Source of the DNA: Oceanipulchritudo coccoides
GTDB lineage: Bacteria; Verrucomicrobiota; Verrucomicrobiia; Opitutales; Oceanipulchritudinaceae
Reading direction: 5' to 3'
DNA length: 64,000 nt
NCBI RefSeq assembly: GCF_010500615.1
Contig: NZ_JAAGNX010000001.1
Span: 1,069,531-1,133,530, forward strand
The notes beneath the pieces were generated by a model. That model searched no databases, had not been told where the DNA came from, and was given only the letters and a program-made list of their open reading frames with translations. Made by a program: the position numbers and the translations under genes. Shown here one piece after another: positions 1 to 11,100 of this stretch (position 1 is the first letter of the stretch; each line of letters begins with the position of its first letter).

Positions 1-1
1 G

Positions 2-265
2 GCGGCTGTGGAAAGCCTTACCCAGATCATGTCGCGTGAGCTGGCGCCGAACGGGATCACCGTCAACGCAGTTGGCCCGACGCCCGTGAAGACCGACCTG
101 ATCCGCGGGGTTTCCGACGCGGCGATTGAGCGGCTTCTTGAGCGTCAGGCAATTCACCGCCTTGGGGAGTTCGACGATGTCATCAACGTGGTTGATTTTT
201 TCCTCCTTCCAAAAAGTGACTTTGTAACCGGCCAGGTGATTTACCTTGGTGGCGTGGAAGGCTGA
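2..265 (+). CDS. Short-chain dehydrogenase/reductase, C-terminal part (cut by window edge)
   Basis: Only the last 88 codons are in the window and the reading frame is open to the left edge. The segment MSRELAPNGITVNAVGPTPV, followed by a T-D-L-I stretch, is the classical short-chain dehydrogenase region after the catalytic YxxxK helix, where the substrate loop begins. The tail GQVIYLGG is the typical C-terminal strand of FabG-like 3-oxoacyl reductases (known: GQvi.vdGG). It ends 3 bases before the next gene, a ketoacyl-ACP synthase III, so the two are very likely co-transcribed and may make or modify an acyl chain together. The catalytic residues and Rossmann glycine motif lie outside the window, so the substrate cannot be judged. 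Confidence 0.85.
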   Translation, partial: AAVESLTQIMSRELAPNGITVNAVGPTPVKTDLIRGVSDAAIERLLERQAIHRLGEFDDVINVVDFFLLPKSDFVTGQVIYLGGVEG

Positions 266-268
266 TCG

Positions 269-1336
269 ATGGGCTTGTTGCGGATCAGTGGCGTGCGTAT
301 TGGCGGATTGGTGACAGTCGTGCCAAAAAACGAGGTCAGCCTGAGCGACGAGGCTTATCTTTTTGACAACAACCACGCCCAGATCGACCGCCTCAAGGCA
401 ACCATCGGACTGGACAAGCGCAGGGTCGCACCCCCGGGGATGACGGCCAACGACATGGCGGAAGCCGCGGTGAGGAAACTCCTTGAGGAAACCGAAACAG
501 ATCCCGAATCAATTGACGGCATCTTCATGGTCACGCAGACGCCCGATTATCTTCAGCCGGGGAATGCCGTTCTCCTGCAGGGACGTATTGGTCTGCCCAC
601 TACATGCGCTGCGATGGATTTTAATCTTGGCTGCTCGGGATATGTCTACGGACTATGGGCGGCCCATAGTTTTATCGCGGGTGGCGGTTTGAAGCGCGTC
701 ATTCTTGTTGTTGGCGACACCATCAGCCAGATTGTTTCAAAAGACGACCGCGCCCTGCGGCCGCTTTTTGGCGATGCGGCCTGTGCGACTCTTCTGGAGG
801 CGGACCCGTCAGCACCTGAAGCCCTGTTTGATCTGCAATCCGACGGAACAGGCTACGAGTCGCTCTGGCAACCCGGAGGAGCCTTCCGTGAACCGTGGTC
901 AGTTGAGAGCGCGGAAGTGAAGACGCTGGGTGAAGGTATCCAGCGCAGCCGTTGTAACCTTCACATGGATGGGGCGGAGATTTTCAATTTTTCCCTGAAA
1001 GTTGAACCGAAGGCGATCAGTGACATGTTCGCTGCTACCGCTTGGGAACCCGAGTCCGTTGAGGGAGTTGTCTTCCATCAGGCAAATCGCTACATCATCG
1101 ACAACATCCGTCGGCGCTTGAAACTGCCTCCGGAGCAGGTGCCTTCCGGGACGGTTGAAAGATTTGGCAACCAGAGCAGTGCCAGCATACCGGCAACGCT
1201 GACCGATCATTACGGGGATAAACTGACCAAGGCCTCCCACCGGTTTTTCCTTTCCGGATTCGGGGTGGGGCTGTCATGGGCCACCTGTGCCGTTGAGTTG
1301 CCCCCGCTTGCCTGCAATTCCCTGCTGGAGATTTAG
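269..1336 (+). CDS. 3-oxoacyl-ACP synthase III family protein (FabH-like)
   Basis: A 355-residue ketoacyl synthase III, the usual family length. The full catalytic triad is visible: Cys about residue 122 in NLGCSGY, His about 269 in FHQAN, and Asn about 301 in FGNQSS. Family members condense an acyl-CoA or acyl-ACP with malonyl-ACP, or transfer acyl groups in secondary or glycan pathways. Its start is 3 bases after the stop of the short-chain dehydrogenase, so it is probably translationally coupled to it. The context (reductase plus FabH-like enzyme, no other fatty-acid genes visible) fits a dedicated side pathway at least as well as core fatty-acid initiation. Its stop overlaps the stop of the convergent RND gene by 4 bases. 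Confidence 0.88.
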   Translation: MGLLRISGVRIGGLVTVVPKNEVSLSDEAYLFDNNHAQIDRLKATIGLDKRRVAPPGMTANDMAEAAVRKLLEETETDPESIDGIFMVTQTPDYLQPGNAVLLQGRIGLPTTCAAMDFNLGCSGYVYGLWAAHSFIAGGGLKRVILVVGDTISQIVSKDDRALRPLFGDAACATLLEADPSAPEALFDLQSDGTGYESLWQPGGAFREPWSVESAEVKTLGEGIQRSRCNLHMDGAEIFNFSLKVEPKAISDMFAATAWEPESVEGVVFHQANRYIIDNIRRRLKLPPEQVPSGTVERFGNQSSASIPATLTDHYGDKLTKASHRFFLSGFGVGLSWATCAVELPPLACNSLLEI

Positions 1337-4300
1337 GAATTTTTCGATTCTGACATGAAGTAAAGGACGGGCACGGCCATCCGGCTGATCAGGAGCGAGG
1401 CAATTTCCCCGAACATCAGGCTGATCGCAAGGCCTTGGAAAATCGGGTCGGCAAGGATGACGCTGGCTCCCACGACCACGGCCAAGGCGGTGAGGAGCAT
1501 TGGACGAAAGCGGACCGCACCGGCCTCAACGACTGCATCGCGAAGGGAGAGTCCCTGTTCCCGCCGCAGCTCAATAAAGTCAACGAGGATAATGGAGTTC
1601 CGCACCACAATGCCAGCGCCGGCCATGAATCCGATCATGGAGGTGGCGGTGAAAAATGCCCCCATGGCCCAGTGGGCGGGAAGAATCCCGACAAGGGAAA
1701 ACGGAATGGCCGCCATCACGACAAGCGGGGTCTTGTAACTGTGAAACCAGCCAACCATGAGCATGGCGATCAGGACAAGAACGGCGGCAAAGGCAATTCC
1801 CAGATCCCTGAAGACCTCGAGCGTGATGTGCCATTCGCCATCCCACTTCATTGCCGGTTCTTCATCATCAAAGGGCAGGTTCAGATTGTAGATGGGAAGA
1901 CTTTCGCTGTTTCCTCCAAAGTCCGCAGGATTCAGATCGGCCAACTTTTTGTTCATCTTGAACAGCGCGTAAGCCGGGCTTTCAATCGCCCCGGCCACGT
2001 TGGCCGTGACATAGGTCACCGGCTTGAGGTTTTTCCTGTAGAGCGATTGCGGAGCTGGCTCACTTGCCAAGGTCACCAATTCGGATAGAGGAACAAGAGG
2101 CGCACCGGGTTGCTGCGGTGAACGGATTTGCAAGGCAAGCAGATCCTCGGGCTTGGACTTTCCGGAATTCGGAATCTCAAAGCGGATCATGACATCTTCC
2201 ACTTCCCTGGGAAGGTGGATCAGCCCGGCGGGAATTCCACTGGCGCCCATCGCGAGGGCCTGGCTCACTTCGGCCTCTGAAAGGCCGTGAAGGGCGGCTT
2301 TGGCCTTGTCCACGACAAACCGGTCCTTGCGTTGGGGATCCTGCACATACCAATCGATATCGACGACACCCTCCGTCTCCTCCATGATGGAGCGAACGGC
2401 TTTAGCCAGCTCGAGGCGCTGTTGCGGATCCGGGCCATAGATTTCCGCGACAATTGTCTGCAGCACAGGAGGTCCCGGTGGAACCTCGGCGATGGCAATG
2501 GCTACTTCGTGGGCATGGGCAATTTTTGCCAGCATGGGCCGCACACGATTGGCGATGTCATGGCTTTGTTCACTTCGTTCTTCCTTGCTGACAAGGTTGA
2601 CTTGCAAGTCTGCCACATTGGGTCCACTGCGTAGAAAGTAGTGCCGGACGAGACCATTGAAATTGAAAGGGCTGGCTGTCCCAGAATAAACTTGGATGTC
2701 CTGGACTTCCGGTTCTTTCCGGAGGGCATTGGCCATTGCCAGTGCAATATCGGTCGTCTCCTCGAGTGTTGTTCCTTCGGGTGCATCGATAATCACCTGG
2801 AACTCTGACTTATTGTCAAAGGGAAGCATTTTGACTTCCACCTTTCCGATAAGAACCAAGGCAACACTTCCCAGCAGAAGCACCGCGATTCCCATTAGAA
2901 AGGACCATCGCCAGATGGACTTATCGAGCATCGGTTCCATGACCTTGTGGTAGAGACGGGTGAAAAAGTCATCGGGGACTTCATGGTCCTCCGTATCCAC
3001 GGGTGCACTGGCCTCGCCAGTCGGTTCCTCCTTCGCCGGAAGATGGCGCTTGAGGACCCGCAGGGCGGCCCACGGTGTGATGGTGAAGGCAATGACGAGG
3101 GAAAACAACATGGCTGCCGTTGAGCCAATCGGAATGGGACGCATGTAGGGGCCCATCAATCCACCGACAAAGGCCATGGGAAGGATCGCCGCTATGACTG
3201 CCCAGGTTGCAAGGATTGTCGGATTTCCCACTTCATCGACTGCTTGGAGGGCAACCTCGGTAACTGACCGGTTCCGGTTCCTTTTCATCCGCACATGACG
3301 GACGATGTTTTCCACGACGACAATGGCATCATCAACGAGAATCCCGATGGAAAAGATCAGGGCAAAAAGCGTAATCCGGTTCAGGGTGTATCCATAGAGA
3401 TAGAATACGAGGAGCGTGAGGGCGAGGGTGGAAGGGATGGCCAGCAGGACCACCAGGGATTCGCGCCAGCCAAGGAAGAAGAGGATCAATAAGGCGACCC
3501 CGAACACGGCAATCCCCATGTGCAGGAGAAGCTCGTTGCTTTTTTCCGCGGCGGTGTGGCCGTAGTCACGCGTGACCGTGATCTCCACTTCATTGGGAAT
3601 CAGGCTGCCTTTCAGGCTATCAACTTTCTTGAGGACTGAATTGACCACATCAATGGCATTGGCGCCCGGCCTCTTCGCCAAGCTCAGCGTGACAGCTGCT
3701 TCCAGCTTTCCTGAATTATCCTTGTGCAGTACGTAATTTGACGGCTCGGATGCGGTGTCATGGATTTTCGCTACATCCCTCAGATAAACCGGACGATCGG
3801 CAAACACCCCGACCACGATGGACCCGACATCTTCCGCGCTGGTCAGGAAGGTGCCCGTCTCCAAAAGAACGGAGTTGTTGTCAAAGGGCAGGGCGCCCAG
3901 CTGGATGCTTCGGTTGGTCCGTTGCAAGGCGGGTATGAGGTCCAATGGATTGATCTGGTGTGCCGCCAGGGCGGCGGGATCCAGCTGGACACGAATTTGC
4001 CGGGTGCTGCCTCCAATCAAGGTCGTTTCCGCGACCTGCTCGATTGATTTGATGGAATCATCCACTTGCGCGGCAAGGCGCCTCAGGGTCAGGTGATCGT
4101 ACTCGGAACTGTGAAATGTGAGGGCCAGGATCGGCACATCATCAATCGTTCGCGGCTTCACCAAGGGCTGGCTCACATCCGGCGGAATTCGATCAAAATT
4201 TGTCTGCAATTTCTGGTTCAGCCGGACAAGGGCCGATTCAATATCTGTTCCCACTTCAAAGCGGACAATGACCATTGCGCCGCCCGGGTTGGATGTGGAA

Positions 4301-4569
4301 TACAGGTATTCAACACGCGGTATCTCCCAGAGGAGCTTTTCCATCGGACGGGTAATCCGGTTCTCGACTTCCTCCGGGCTGGCCCCCGGCATGGAGACGA
4401 ATATGTCAATCATGGGCACCTTGATCTGTGGCTCTTCCTCCCGGGGAAGCTGCAGGACGGCAAAGATGCCCATGAGAATCGAGGCAATGACCGCGATCAA
4501 TGTCAGTTTCGAATTGATAAAGAGCGCGGCAAAGCGCCCGGCGTTTCCAAGTGGTGGAGTCGTGTTCAC
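1333..4569 (-). CDS. RND-family efflux permease (AcrB/HAE1-like)
   Basis: A 1,078-residue inner-membrane RND pump subunit of normal family length. The N-terminus has a first membrane helix followed by LPREEEPQI, a signature of one branch of these pumps. The duplicated RND plan is visible: periplasmic loops after helix 1 and near the middle, a charged helix segment [20 protein letters not shown] (the proton-relay Asp pair) and a C-terminal set of helices with [15 protein letters not shown]. It should export small molecules by proton antiport together with the adjacent adaptor. The GTG start overlaps the adaptor stop by 4 bases, showing translational coupling. No outer-membrane factor is encoded nearby. 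Context (next to DUF2892 and a persulfide-sensor-like repressor) suggests a role in sulfide or thiol stress, which is inference. Confidence 0.93.
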   Translation of the reverse strand: MNTTPPLGNAGRFAALFINSKLTLIAVIASILMGIFAVLQLPREEEPQIKVPMIDIFVSMPGASPEEVENRITRPMEKLLWEIPRVEYLYSTSNPGGAMVIVRFEVGTDIESALVRLNQKLQTNFDRIPPDVSQPLVKPRTIDDVPILALTFHSSEYDHLTLRRLAAQVDDSIKSIEQVAETTLIGGSTRQIRVQLDPAALAAHQINPLDLIPALQRTNRSIQLGALPFDNNSVLLETGTFLTSAEDVGSIVVGVFADRPVYLRDVAKIHDTASEPSNYVLHKDNSGKLEAAVTLSLAKRPGANAIDVVNSVLKKVDSLKGSLIPNEVEITVTRDYGHTAAEKSNELLLHMGIAVFGVALLILFFLGWRESLVVLLAIPSTLALTLLVFYLYGYTLNRITLFALIFSIGILVDDAIVVVENIVRHVRMKRNRNRSVTEVALQAVDEVGNPTILATWAVIAAILPMAFVGGLMGPYMRPIPIGSTAAMLFSLVIAFTITPWAALRVLKRHLPAKEEPTGEASAPVDTEDHEVPDDFFTRLYHKVMEPMLDKSIWRWSFLMGIAVLLLGSVALVLIGKVEVKMLPFDNKSEFQVIIDAPEGTTLEETTDIALAMANALRKEPEVQDIQVYSGTASPFNFNGLVRHYFLRSGPNVADLQVNLVSKEERSEQSHDIANRVRPMLAKIAHAHEVAIAIAEVPPGPPVLQTIVAEIYGPDPQQRLELAKAVRSIMEETEGVVDIDWYVQDPQRKDRFVVDKAKAALHGLSEAEVSQALAMGASGIPAGLIHLPREVEDVMIRFEIPNSGKSKPEDLLALQIRSPQQPGAPLVPLSELVTLASEPAPQSLYRKNLKPVTYVTANVAGAIESPAYALFKMNKKLADLNPADFGGNSESLPIYNLNLPFDDEEPAMKWDGEWHITLEVFRDLGIAFAAVLVLIAMLMVGWFHSYKTPLVVMAAIPFSLVGILPAHWAMGAFFTATSMIGFMAGAGIVVRNSIILVDFIELRREQGLSLRDAVVEAGAVRFRPMLLTALAVVVGASVILADPIFQGLAISLMFGEIASLLISRMAVPVLYFMSESKNS

Positions 4570-5588
4570 GGTGTTACAATAATTTGTTGACCATCCTTAA
4601 GCTGTCGGGTGGGGGACATGACCACCTGTTCGCCCGCCTCAAGACCGGCGAGAACTTGCACCATGGAGTTTTCTCTCAATCCCGACTTGATGAGCCTCAA
4701 TTCAGCCCGGCCGTCCTCTATCGTGAAGATCCGCTCCATCTGGCCCATCAGGGAAAGTGCGGATTCCGGAATCCAGATGGAAAGGGTTGTTTTAACCGGC
4801 CAATCAACCCGCACGTATTGCCCGGAGCGGAGGGTGGTTTCCTCCGGCAATTCAAGTTTCGCGAGGCGCGTCCGGCTGGCCGGATCCGCCGCAGGTGACC
4901 ACTCCACCAGACGGGCCTTTTCCGGAATGCCTTTCGCCATTAGATTCACCTCTGCCCCGTAGGGCAGTGGCATCAGGGAATCGGGCACCTGTACATGCAC
5001 TTCCAGACTTCCGATACCTTCAATTGTCAGGAGAGGTACTCCGGGAATCGCCAGATCTCCCCGGCGCACTTTCTTTGTCGTGATAATTCCGTCATAGGGT
5101 GCGCGGATGCTGATATAGCTTTCCATCGTCTGCACTTCCAATAAGCGCGCTTGCGCCAGGCGAATTTCGTCCTCCAAAGTCCGAACGGATTCCGCTGTGG
5201 TCGCCCGTTGCGCCAGAAGGGCCTTCTCCCGCTCAAGGTTGCGCGTCAGCTGCGCCAGACGGGCCTCCGCCTGCTCGACTTGTGCTTCAATCTCTCCCGC
5301 GCTCAGGGTGATCAGCAGCTCACCTTCAGAGACCCGCTGGCCAATATCCACATCCGCTTGTGCCACCGTTCCCATCAGCTTCGAGGCGATGATTGCCTGG
5401 TCAGCCGGATTGACCGTGCCAGGCAGCCCTTGCCGCTGCAGATGCTCCTTCGCTTCAACGGTGAAACTCCTAACTTCCAATGCCGGTAAGCGTTCCTCCT
5501 GCCCAGGGGCGTCTCCATGACCCCCACATCCCGCCAGAAAAATCGCCACCACACATGGCCACACTATCCCTTTTACTCGCATCCTCAT
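4566..5588 (-). CDS. RND efflux periplasmic adaptor (membrane fusion) lipoprotein
   Basis: 340 residues with an N-terminal lipobox (FLAGC, Cys about residue 21), so it is probably anchored by lipid in the periplasm. The order is signal, a lipoyl/barrel-sandwich half ([20 protein letters not shown]), an alpha-hairpin with heptad pattern ([20 protein letters not shown]), the second lipoyl half (IRAPYDGII) and a beta-barrel plus membrane-proximal domain (GLEAGEQVV). This is the standard MFP plan. A strong Shine-Dalgarno (AAAGGGG) precedes the ATG at 5588. It lies 6 bases after the DUF2892 gene and overlaps the pump gene, so the three form one operon. Confidence 0.92.
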   Translation of the reverse strand: MRMRVKGIVWPCVVAIFLAGCGGHGDAPGQEERLPALEVRSFTVEAKEHLQRQGLPGTVNPADQAIIASKLMGTVAQADVDIGQRVSEGELLITLSAGEIEAQVEQAEARLAQLTRNLEREKALLAQRATTAESVRTLEDEIRLAQARLLEVQTMESYISIRAPYDGIITTKKVRRGDLAIPGVPLLTIEGIGSLEVHVQVPDSLMPLPYGAEVNLMAKGIPEKARLVEWSPAADPASRTRLAKLELPEETTLRSGQYVRVDWPVKTTLSIWIPESALSLMGQMERIFTIEDGRAELRLIKSGLRENSMVQVLAGLEAGEQVVMSPTRQLKDGQQIIVTP

Positions 5589-5594
5589 TCCCCT

Positions 5595-5825
5595 TTACTT
5601 GTTGAATACACAGCCCCCGCGCAGGCCCAGCTTCGCAAATACCATCGCTGCCGGGCAAAACCCCGTGAAGGCCGCCTGCAACAGGTTCGCTCCCACAAAT
5701 AGCGTGAACCCAAGTGCCCATGGTGTCCAGATTATCCCCAGAATCACGCTCACTAGCACAAAGCTCCCCGCCATCGCCATTACCCCTTGTTCAATACTCA
5801 GCTTTTTTTCTGTTTTTCCTTGCAT
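5595..5825 (-). CDS. DUF2892 / YgaP-like small membrane protein
   Basis: A 76-residue protein with two hydrophobic helices (about residues 16-36 and 39-58) and a conserved tail containing TGFCPAAM and GGC, the cysteine-bearing form of the DUF2892 family. In E. coli the same domain is attached to a rhodanese in YgaP, whose gene is next to the persulfide-responsive repressor gene ygaV (family knowledge). Here it is the first gene of an operon with the RND adaptor and pump, and it is divergent from a two-Cys ArsR repressor. The Cys residues may face sulfur species. Its exact biochemical role is unknown. Confidence 0.85.
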   Translation of the reverse strand: MQGKTEKKLSIEQGVMAMAGSFVLVSVILGIIWTPWALGFTLFVGANLLQAAFTGFCPAAMVFAKLGLRGGCVFNK

Positions 5826-5848
5826 CCCTCCATAACTTTAGCATTTTC

Positions 5849-5870
5849 TAATTTAGTCAAATCTAAATTA
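5849..5870. promoter_or_regulatory. Perfect AT-rich inverted repeat between divergent genes, likely ArsR operator
   Basis: Two 8-bp arms, TAATTTAG and CTAAATTA, are perfectly complementary across a 6-bp spacer (TCAAAT). The palindrome lies between the start of the DUF2892-RND operon (5825, minus strand) and the start of the ArsR gene (5880, plus strand), exactly where an autoregulating repressor would bind. BigR-type repressors use AT-rich inverted repeats. Binding by this protein is inferred, not shown. Confidence 0.65.
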
Positions 5871-5879
5871 AAGAAAAAC

Positions 5880-6212
5880 GTGAACCGCGAGGAAACAATT
5901 GGGAGCGAGCTATTGGACGGGATGGCGCAATCGGAGGGGGTGCAGATGGCCTCGACGATGATGCGGTTATTGAGCCATCCTGAGCGGCTGAAGATATTGT
6001 GTCACTTGGGGGTTGAGGGAGAATTGAACGTGGGGGAGATCCTGAAGCGGATTCCCCTGAGCGGCTCGGCGCTGTCACAGCATCTGGCGAAGTTGCGCAA
6101 GGAGGGCCTTGTGCAGACGCGGAAGGACCGGCAGACAATATATTACCGGGTGGGGCGCGAAGACGTGATGGAGATTCTGGCGACCCTTCACGGGTTGTAT
6201 TGCGAGAACTAG
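5880..6212 (+). CDS. ArsR-family repressor of the BigR/SqrR/YgaV persulfide-sensor type
   Basis: From the GTG at 5880 the protein has 110 residues: a winged HTH with LSHPERLKIL, the recognition helix SGSALSQHLAKLRKEGL and the wing RKDRQTIYYRV. Two cysteines fall at residues 41 (ILCHLG) and 108 (GLYCEN), nearly the same positions as the redox pair of BigR and SqrR that forms tri/tetrasulfide links with persulfides (family knowledge). The open frame continues upstream to 5787 but that would overlap the divergent DUF2892 start and the operator. An ATG at 5922 is a shorter alternative. It is divergent from the DUF2892-RND operon, which it probably represses. No metal-binding ArsR motif (ELCVCDL) is present. 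Confidence 0.85.
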   Translation: MNREETIGSELLDGMAQSEGVQMASTMMRLLSHPERLKILCHLGVEGELNVGEILKRIPLSGSALSQHLAKLRKEGLVQTRKDRQTIYYRVGREDVMEILATLHGLYCEN

Positions 6213-7036
6213 ACCTGTTGGTTACCGGTCGATGAAGCGGGGCATTCGAGGCGGACTCCCTGAGCCTTGGCAGCGTCTGCAAACGGGCCTGGTGGGAAGC
6301 GAGTGGAGATGAGGGCCTCGACATCCTTCAGGGTGGCGAAGGTGAGGAGGGAATCATCATTAAATTTCTTAGGCATGGCGAGGATGATGGTGCGTCTTGA
6401 ATGCTCGATCATGACCTGCTTGAGGAGGGCTTCGCCGGGATGGGCCTCCATGAGCTCCATTTCGGATGACACGCCCTCGACGCCTAAGATTGTCAAATCT
6501 GACTTATAGCGGTTGATCATGATGCAGGCGCTCTCGCCGACGACGGTATTGGCGTTGGACCGGAAATGGCCTCCTGTGCAGAGAATCTCTCCGGGAAAAT
6601 TGCTTTTTCTAAGCTCGGAGATAATGGAGAGATTATTGGTGATGATGCGGAGTTTCTGGTTGGCGATGAAAGGGATGATTGCCTTTACCGTTGTGCTTCC
6701 ATCGAGAAATAGTGTCATGCCCTCTACGATATATTTCTCGGAAGCTAGAGCGGCGATGATTTCCTTACCCTGAACGTCCTCCTTTAAGCGCTCATCGTAG
6801 GACTTTTCCCCATGATAGCGCTCGAGAGTCAGGCCGCCCTTTGCGGTACGCTTGACCAAACCGCGCGAGGAGAGTGTCGCAATATCCTTCTCGATGACGC
6901 TGGGTTTGGCGTCCGTCTCTGCAATGATATCGCTGATATGGATGACATGGCGGTCTTCAAGCAGGTCAAAGATTTTCCGCCATCGATCCCAACGGCTCGC
7001 CTTGCTGGCGTCAGAGTACTTTTTAAAAAGGTGCAT
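6209..7036 (-). CDS. DeoR/GlpR-family transcriptional regulator
   Basis: 275 residues with an N-terminal winged HTH (about residues 15-70: IFDLLEDRHVIHISDIIAET, then PSVIEKDIATLSSRGLVKRT) and a C-terminal DeoR sugar-phosphate sensor fold (LFLDGSTTVKAIIPFI, IITNNLSI, CTGGHFRSNANTVVG). Family members sense phosphorylated sugars or similar metabolites and usually repress an adjacent sugar operon. No obvious target operon adjoins it here: its stop overlaps that of the convergent ArsR gene by 4 bases, and the gene upstream is a divergent outer-membrane protein, which is the best candidate target. Confidence 0.88.
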   Translation of the reverse strand: MHLFKKYSDASKASRWDRWRKIFDLLEDRHVIHISDIIAETDAKPSVIEKDIATLSSRGLVKRTAKGGLTLERYHGEKSYDERLKEDVQGKEIIAALASEKYIVEGMTLFLDGSTTVKAIIPFIANQKLRIITNNLSIISELRKSNFPGEILCTGGHFRSNANTVVGESACIMINRYKSDLTILGVEGVSSEMELMEAHPGEALLKQVMIEHSRRTIILAMPKKFNDDSLLTFATLKDVEALISTRFPPGPFADAAKAQGVRLECPASSTGNQQV

Positions 7037-7186
7037 ATTTGGTGGGAATATTGTGGGGAAAATTATGCTTCCATTTCGGGAATAGCAAAAGCAATTTGAG
7101 GAAAATTCGGGGATAGGATCCTGAAGGCTGGGGTAAAAGCATCTGCCTGCCTTGCCATTTCCATTTAGATGGAAAATCTTTCATTC

Positions 7187-8086
7187 ATGTCGAAGTATTT
7201 CAGCAAAAGAGTTCATCTCAGTCTAATTGCCAGTTTGTTCTGGGCCTGTTCTTTAGTCGGCTCAGAGACCCGGACCGAATTCTCGGTCACGCAGAGTTGG
7301 ATCAGCGAGGCGGATCTGGATCAGGGCGGTGAACTGGGAGTGGATCAAACCGATCTTGAGGTCGGGGTCGACTGGTCCCTCGGACGGGGTTCAAACCTCG
7401 GTCTCTCGATTGGAGCAAGCTTCCAGGATTACGACTTTGGACAGGCTGGTTCGGCCGACTTCGTGGCTCCATGGGGGGATGTGGTCAACTATTCAATCGG
7501 ACTGGGCTGGCGCCGGCCTATCGGGGATGACGGTGTCCTCTTCATTGCACCAAGCATGGAAATTGCGCGGGGTAAGGGAGCTGACTGGAGCAAATCTTTC
7601 ACATTCGGGACAATCCTCAGCTACGGATACCGGGTTTCAGAGACCCTGACAATTGGAGTTGGTGCCGGCGTATTTACCGGGCTGGAGGAAACTTCAGCCT
7701 TTCCCGTCCTGCTGGTTGACTGGCAGATCAACGACAACTGGCGTGTAGGCAATCCATTCCGCCCAGGCCCTGCGGGACCGGCCGGCCTGGAAATGGTCTA
7801 TTCCCCCAATACAGATTGGGAGGTTGCCTTGGGTGGCGGCTGGCGCTCAAACCGGTTCCGCCTGGATGAAGATGGAACGAATCCGGACGGCATTGGTGAA
7901 ATCGAGGGAATTCCGGTTTTTCTGCGGCTCACCTGGATGGCCAGCGAATCTGTCTCCATAGATCTCTACGCTGGCCAGTTCATCTCCGGTGAAATCACCG
8001 TTGAGAATCGCAAGGGCAAAAAGATCGGCTCGGACGACTTGGATTCAACTCCCGTGGCCGCATTGAGCATCTCGTCGCGGTTTTAG
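7187..8086 (+). CDS. Predicted outer-membrane beta-barrel protein
   Basis: 299 residues starting at the ATG at 7187, which opens directly into a signal peptide (MSKYFSKRVHLSLIASLFWA, cleavage near GSET). The mature part alternates hydrophobic and polar residues in many short strands rich in G, W and aromatic residues, and ends in SSRF with a C-terminal Phe, the usual signal for beta-barrel assembly. An in-frame ATG at 7169 would add 6 residues but sits inside a TTTCCAT-TTAG-ATGGAAA palindrome (7158-7175) that could be an operator. The protein resembles DUF6268-type barrels, which is a weak call. Cargo or function is unknown. Confidence 0.7.
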   Translation: MSKYFSKRVHLSLIASLFWACSLVGSETRTEFSVTQSWISEADLDQGGELGVDQTDLEVGVDWSLGRGSNLGLSIGASFQDYDFGQAGSADFVAPWGDVVNYSIGLGWRRPIGDDGVLFIAPSMEIARGKGADWSKSFTFGTILSYGYRVSETLTIGVGAGVFTGLEETSAFPVLLVDWQINDNWRVGNPFRPGPAGPAGLEMVYSPNTDWEVALGGGWRSNRFRLDEDGTNPDGIGEIEGIPVFLRLTWMASESVSIDLYAGQFISGEITVENRKGKKIGSDDLDSTPVAALSISSRF

Positions 8087-8104
8087 GGCACAGGCCCCTC
8101 CGAT

Positions 8105-11100
8105 TTACATCGGAGGAACCAGCTGCAATTCCACACTCGCATCGACTTCTCCCTGTCCAAAGAGCAGTTTCTGGGTTGATCCCATATAATCCACCCCGGG
8201 AACCGGTGCGAAGACGCCTCCTCCCTCCATGAAGAGGGCGACGACGACATGGTATTCGCCGGTCAGGCCAACATCCTCGAAGGCGAGGGTGAGGTCCGTT
8301 GAGGTGTTGAGAATATTATCCACATCCCCGATTCCATCTCCATCGACATCTCCATTCTGGATCTGGGCAAGAACCGCTGCGGGCGGACCCATTACCGGAA
8401 GGCTTCCTGCCAGCGTGACCATGAGCTGACTGATATTTCCAGAGAACCCATCGGGTAGTGAGATATTCACGACAAGGCTTTCCTCGGGATGGATCTGTTC
8501 CATAATGAAGGCCTTTCCGTATGACATGGAGGTGCCCACCCAGTCGGTGTCGCCATCGCTATCCATATCCACCATCGCGAAGTCACCCGGGAGGCGGATA
8601 TTCCGGAAGATGAGGTTTGGTTTCCACATACCCGTCCCGGCCAATCCGGGATTCTTGTGCCAGAATCCCCGGTGAGCGGTGTGATCGGCGCTGCAGACAT
8701 CCATCAGTCCATCCATATCCATATCGGCAAGCCACATGTCGCTGGGCGAGGTCAGGTCATCGATTATGACTTCAGGTGTCCAGGCCTCAGTAAGTGTGCC
8801 ACCCGGATTCCAGTAGCGGGTGACGGTTTGGTTGAAGATCTGGTTGGCGATCAGGTCCGGGTATCCGTCGTTATCGAAGTCGTGGACCCACATGTCTGCG
8901 GCGGCCCAGTTATCATCATCAATGACCACCATTTCCCATGGGCTGTCCCAGCCACCGGGTCCCGGATTGATAGCCATCCAGATTTCCCCGCGGTATCGGG
9001 GCGGATTGGTATCGGCAATGTCAAACATGGCATTGTAGAAGACCTCCGGGTAGCCGTCACCATTGAGATCGGCACTCTTGTAGGCGAGGGTACCGCGGAT
9101 GTACGGATCGGTACCGGGAGCCATCGGCTGCAGGTGCTCAATCCACGGGTTTGAAGGATCGCCTGTATTCTCCAACCAACTACCAACCGAAGAGGTCGCG
9201 AAAGCGCCACTCATGGCGAGATCCTCATCCCCGTCTTGGTCGATATCCGAGGCTACGACGATCATGGCATTGTAATTTGTCACCAACGGGTTCGGATTGC
9301 TTCGCACTGCCGAGCGGACCCAGTTATCGCCGACACGACGATAGGAAAGGACGGCGCCCGATCCATCCTCCAGCGGAGCCAGTTCAGGAATGTTGCACCC
9401 GACAATAATCATTGGTGCGCCACTGTGTTCGATCACCTTGACACCCCACGGGCTGTAGAGCACGGGATCGGATTCCGACCAGGAATCAATTATTTCCTGA
9501 TCCTTGATGGTCATGTCTGGGTTCATGTAGTAGACCCCGAGTTTCAGGACTGTCAAAGGCAGCTCTGGCATTTCAAAGTGGGGCTCGCCGACCATGATGA
9601 TGTCCTTGACGCCATCATCGTCGAGATCGGCCACATCCAGGTAAATGGCTCCCGGGACAAAGTCATCCGTTCCGAGCATGTGTTCGGTCCACATGAGGGG
9701 ACCGGACAAGCGATGCGGATGGTACGGGTTCAGGTCGCTGGGATTGCCGAGCGGAATGGTTAGTTCGATTTCCCCAAAGTCCATTGCTTCACCGGGCACA
9801 TAGATCATTGTGCCTGCTGAAAATCCGCGTGCATCCGTCGCTTCGACGACGAAGTTGGCTGCGACTCCTGTCACGACGACCAAACCCAGACGTTCGCCAA
9901 TCAGTTCCTCTCCCGAGAAGGTAAAGAGGTTACCTTCCAGCGGAATGTGAATTTCCACCGGGGAAGTATCCGGAACGGGAACGGTTTGTGTGACCACTGC
10001 AGTCGGGGTTGGGAGGGTGATAAAGTCCTGTGGCCATTCGCCCTCAGTTGTCTTGTACAGCATCAGCTTGAAGTCGGGACCCGTTACCTCATCCGCATAA
10101 ACCGTGACACAGACATCTCCCGGTTGACACGGAGTTCCCGAGCTGGGCAGGGACAATTCCACCCGGCCAAAGTCGATTCCCGTTTCGGCGTTGTATGTGC
10201 CCGTGAGGGTAGAGAATCCACGGAGATCCTCGTCAGTCGGGGTGATCGAATCCGATGCCAGGACGACAAGGCCCAGCTGTGCGCCGTTGAGGTCTTTTCC
10301 TGTGAGGGATGTCAGGTTGTCTTGTAGTGAAATCATCATACGCGATGTGGAGTTACCGGAAGCGGACGGAGGATCCGTCAGTACCCAATCGGGCATAGGG
10401 ATGCCTTCATAATCCGCAGGCCAATTACCATCGGTGATTTCATAGAAAAGGAATTGCAGTCCGGTGCCTGGATCCATTTCCGAATCGAGGATCATGAACA
10501 TCTCCCCGGGAGGAAAGTGGGTTTCCTCATAAATATCCGGCGGGGATTTCTTGAGTGCTTCCATGACGGCTATTCTTCCAAGGAAGGCCAGACCATCACG
10601 AAACTCACTCACGCCGGGTTCTGCGTCAGCAAAGCCCCTTGAAGTATAGTGTACTCGCATTCCGGAAAACCGCTCATGCGTGACAACACCTTCTTCGGGA
10701 AGAACAGCCCGCTCCATGGCAGCACTGGCCACATCATACATTGTATGAATGGCTGCGGTCGGAAATGCCGACGGCACAACGATCACATCGGTATATCCCT
10801 CCGCTTCAAAGTCAGCCAATGCATCCTCAATGGCAGGCTCGGAATAGTTCATCCGGCCCGTCTTGGAGGCCCATGGAAGGGATTTGGCAATTTCCTCGTG
10901 GAAGGCGTCTTCCGTGGGAATGAGTTCGGAAAAAATTTCTCCCTCTACCCATCCGAACTCGGGCATCGGTGGAACATAAGGAGTCCCATGGGAAGCAAGG
11001 ACGACACCAATGTTGTAATCCTCGACCTCCATCGGGATGTGGTCAGCCAGTTGGAAAGCCATTGCAAGGATGCTGTCCCTCAAGCTCTTCCTCATATAGG

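Noticed and set aside
5787-5879. Upstream start for the ArsR gene
   Set aside because: Would overlap the divergent DUF2892 start and cover the palindrome; the added residues are unlike the family.
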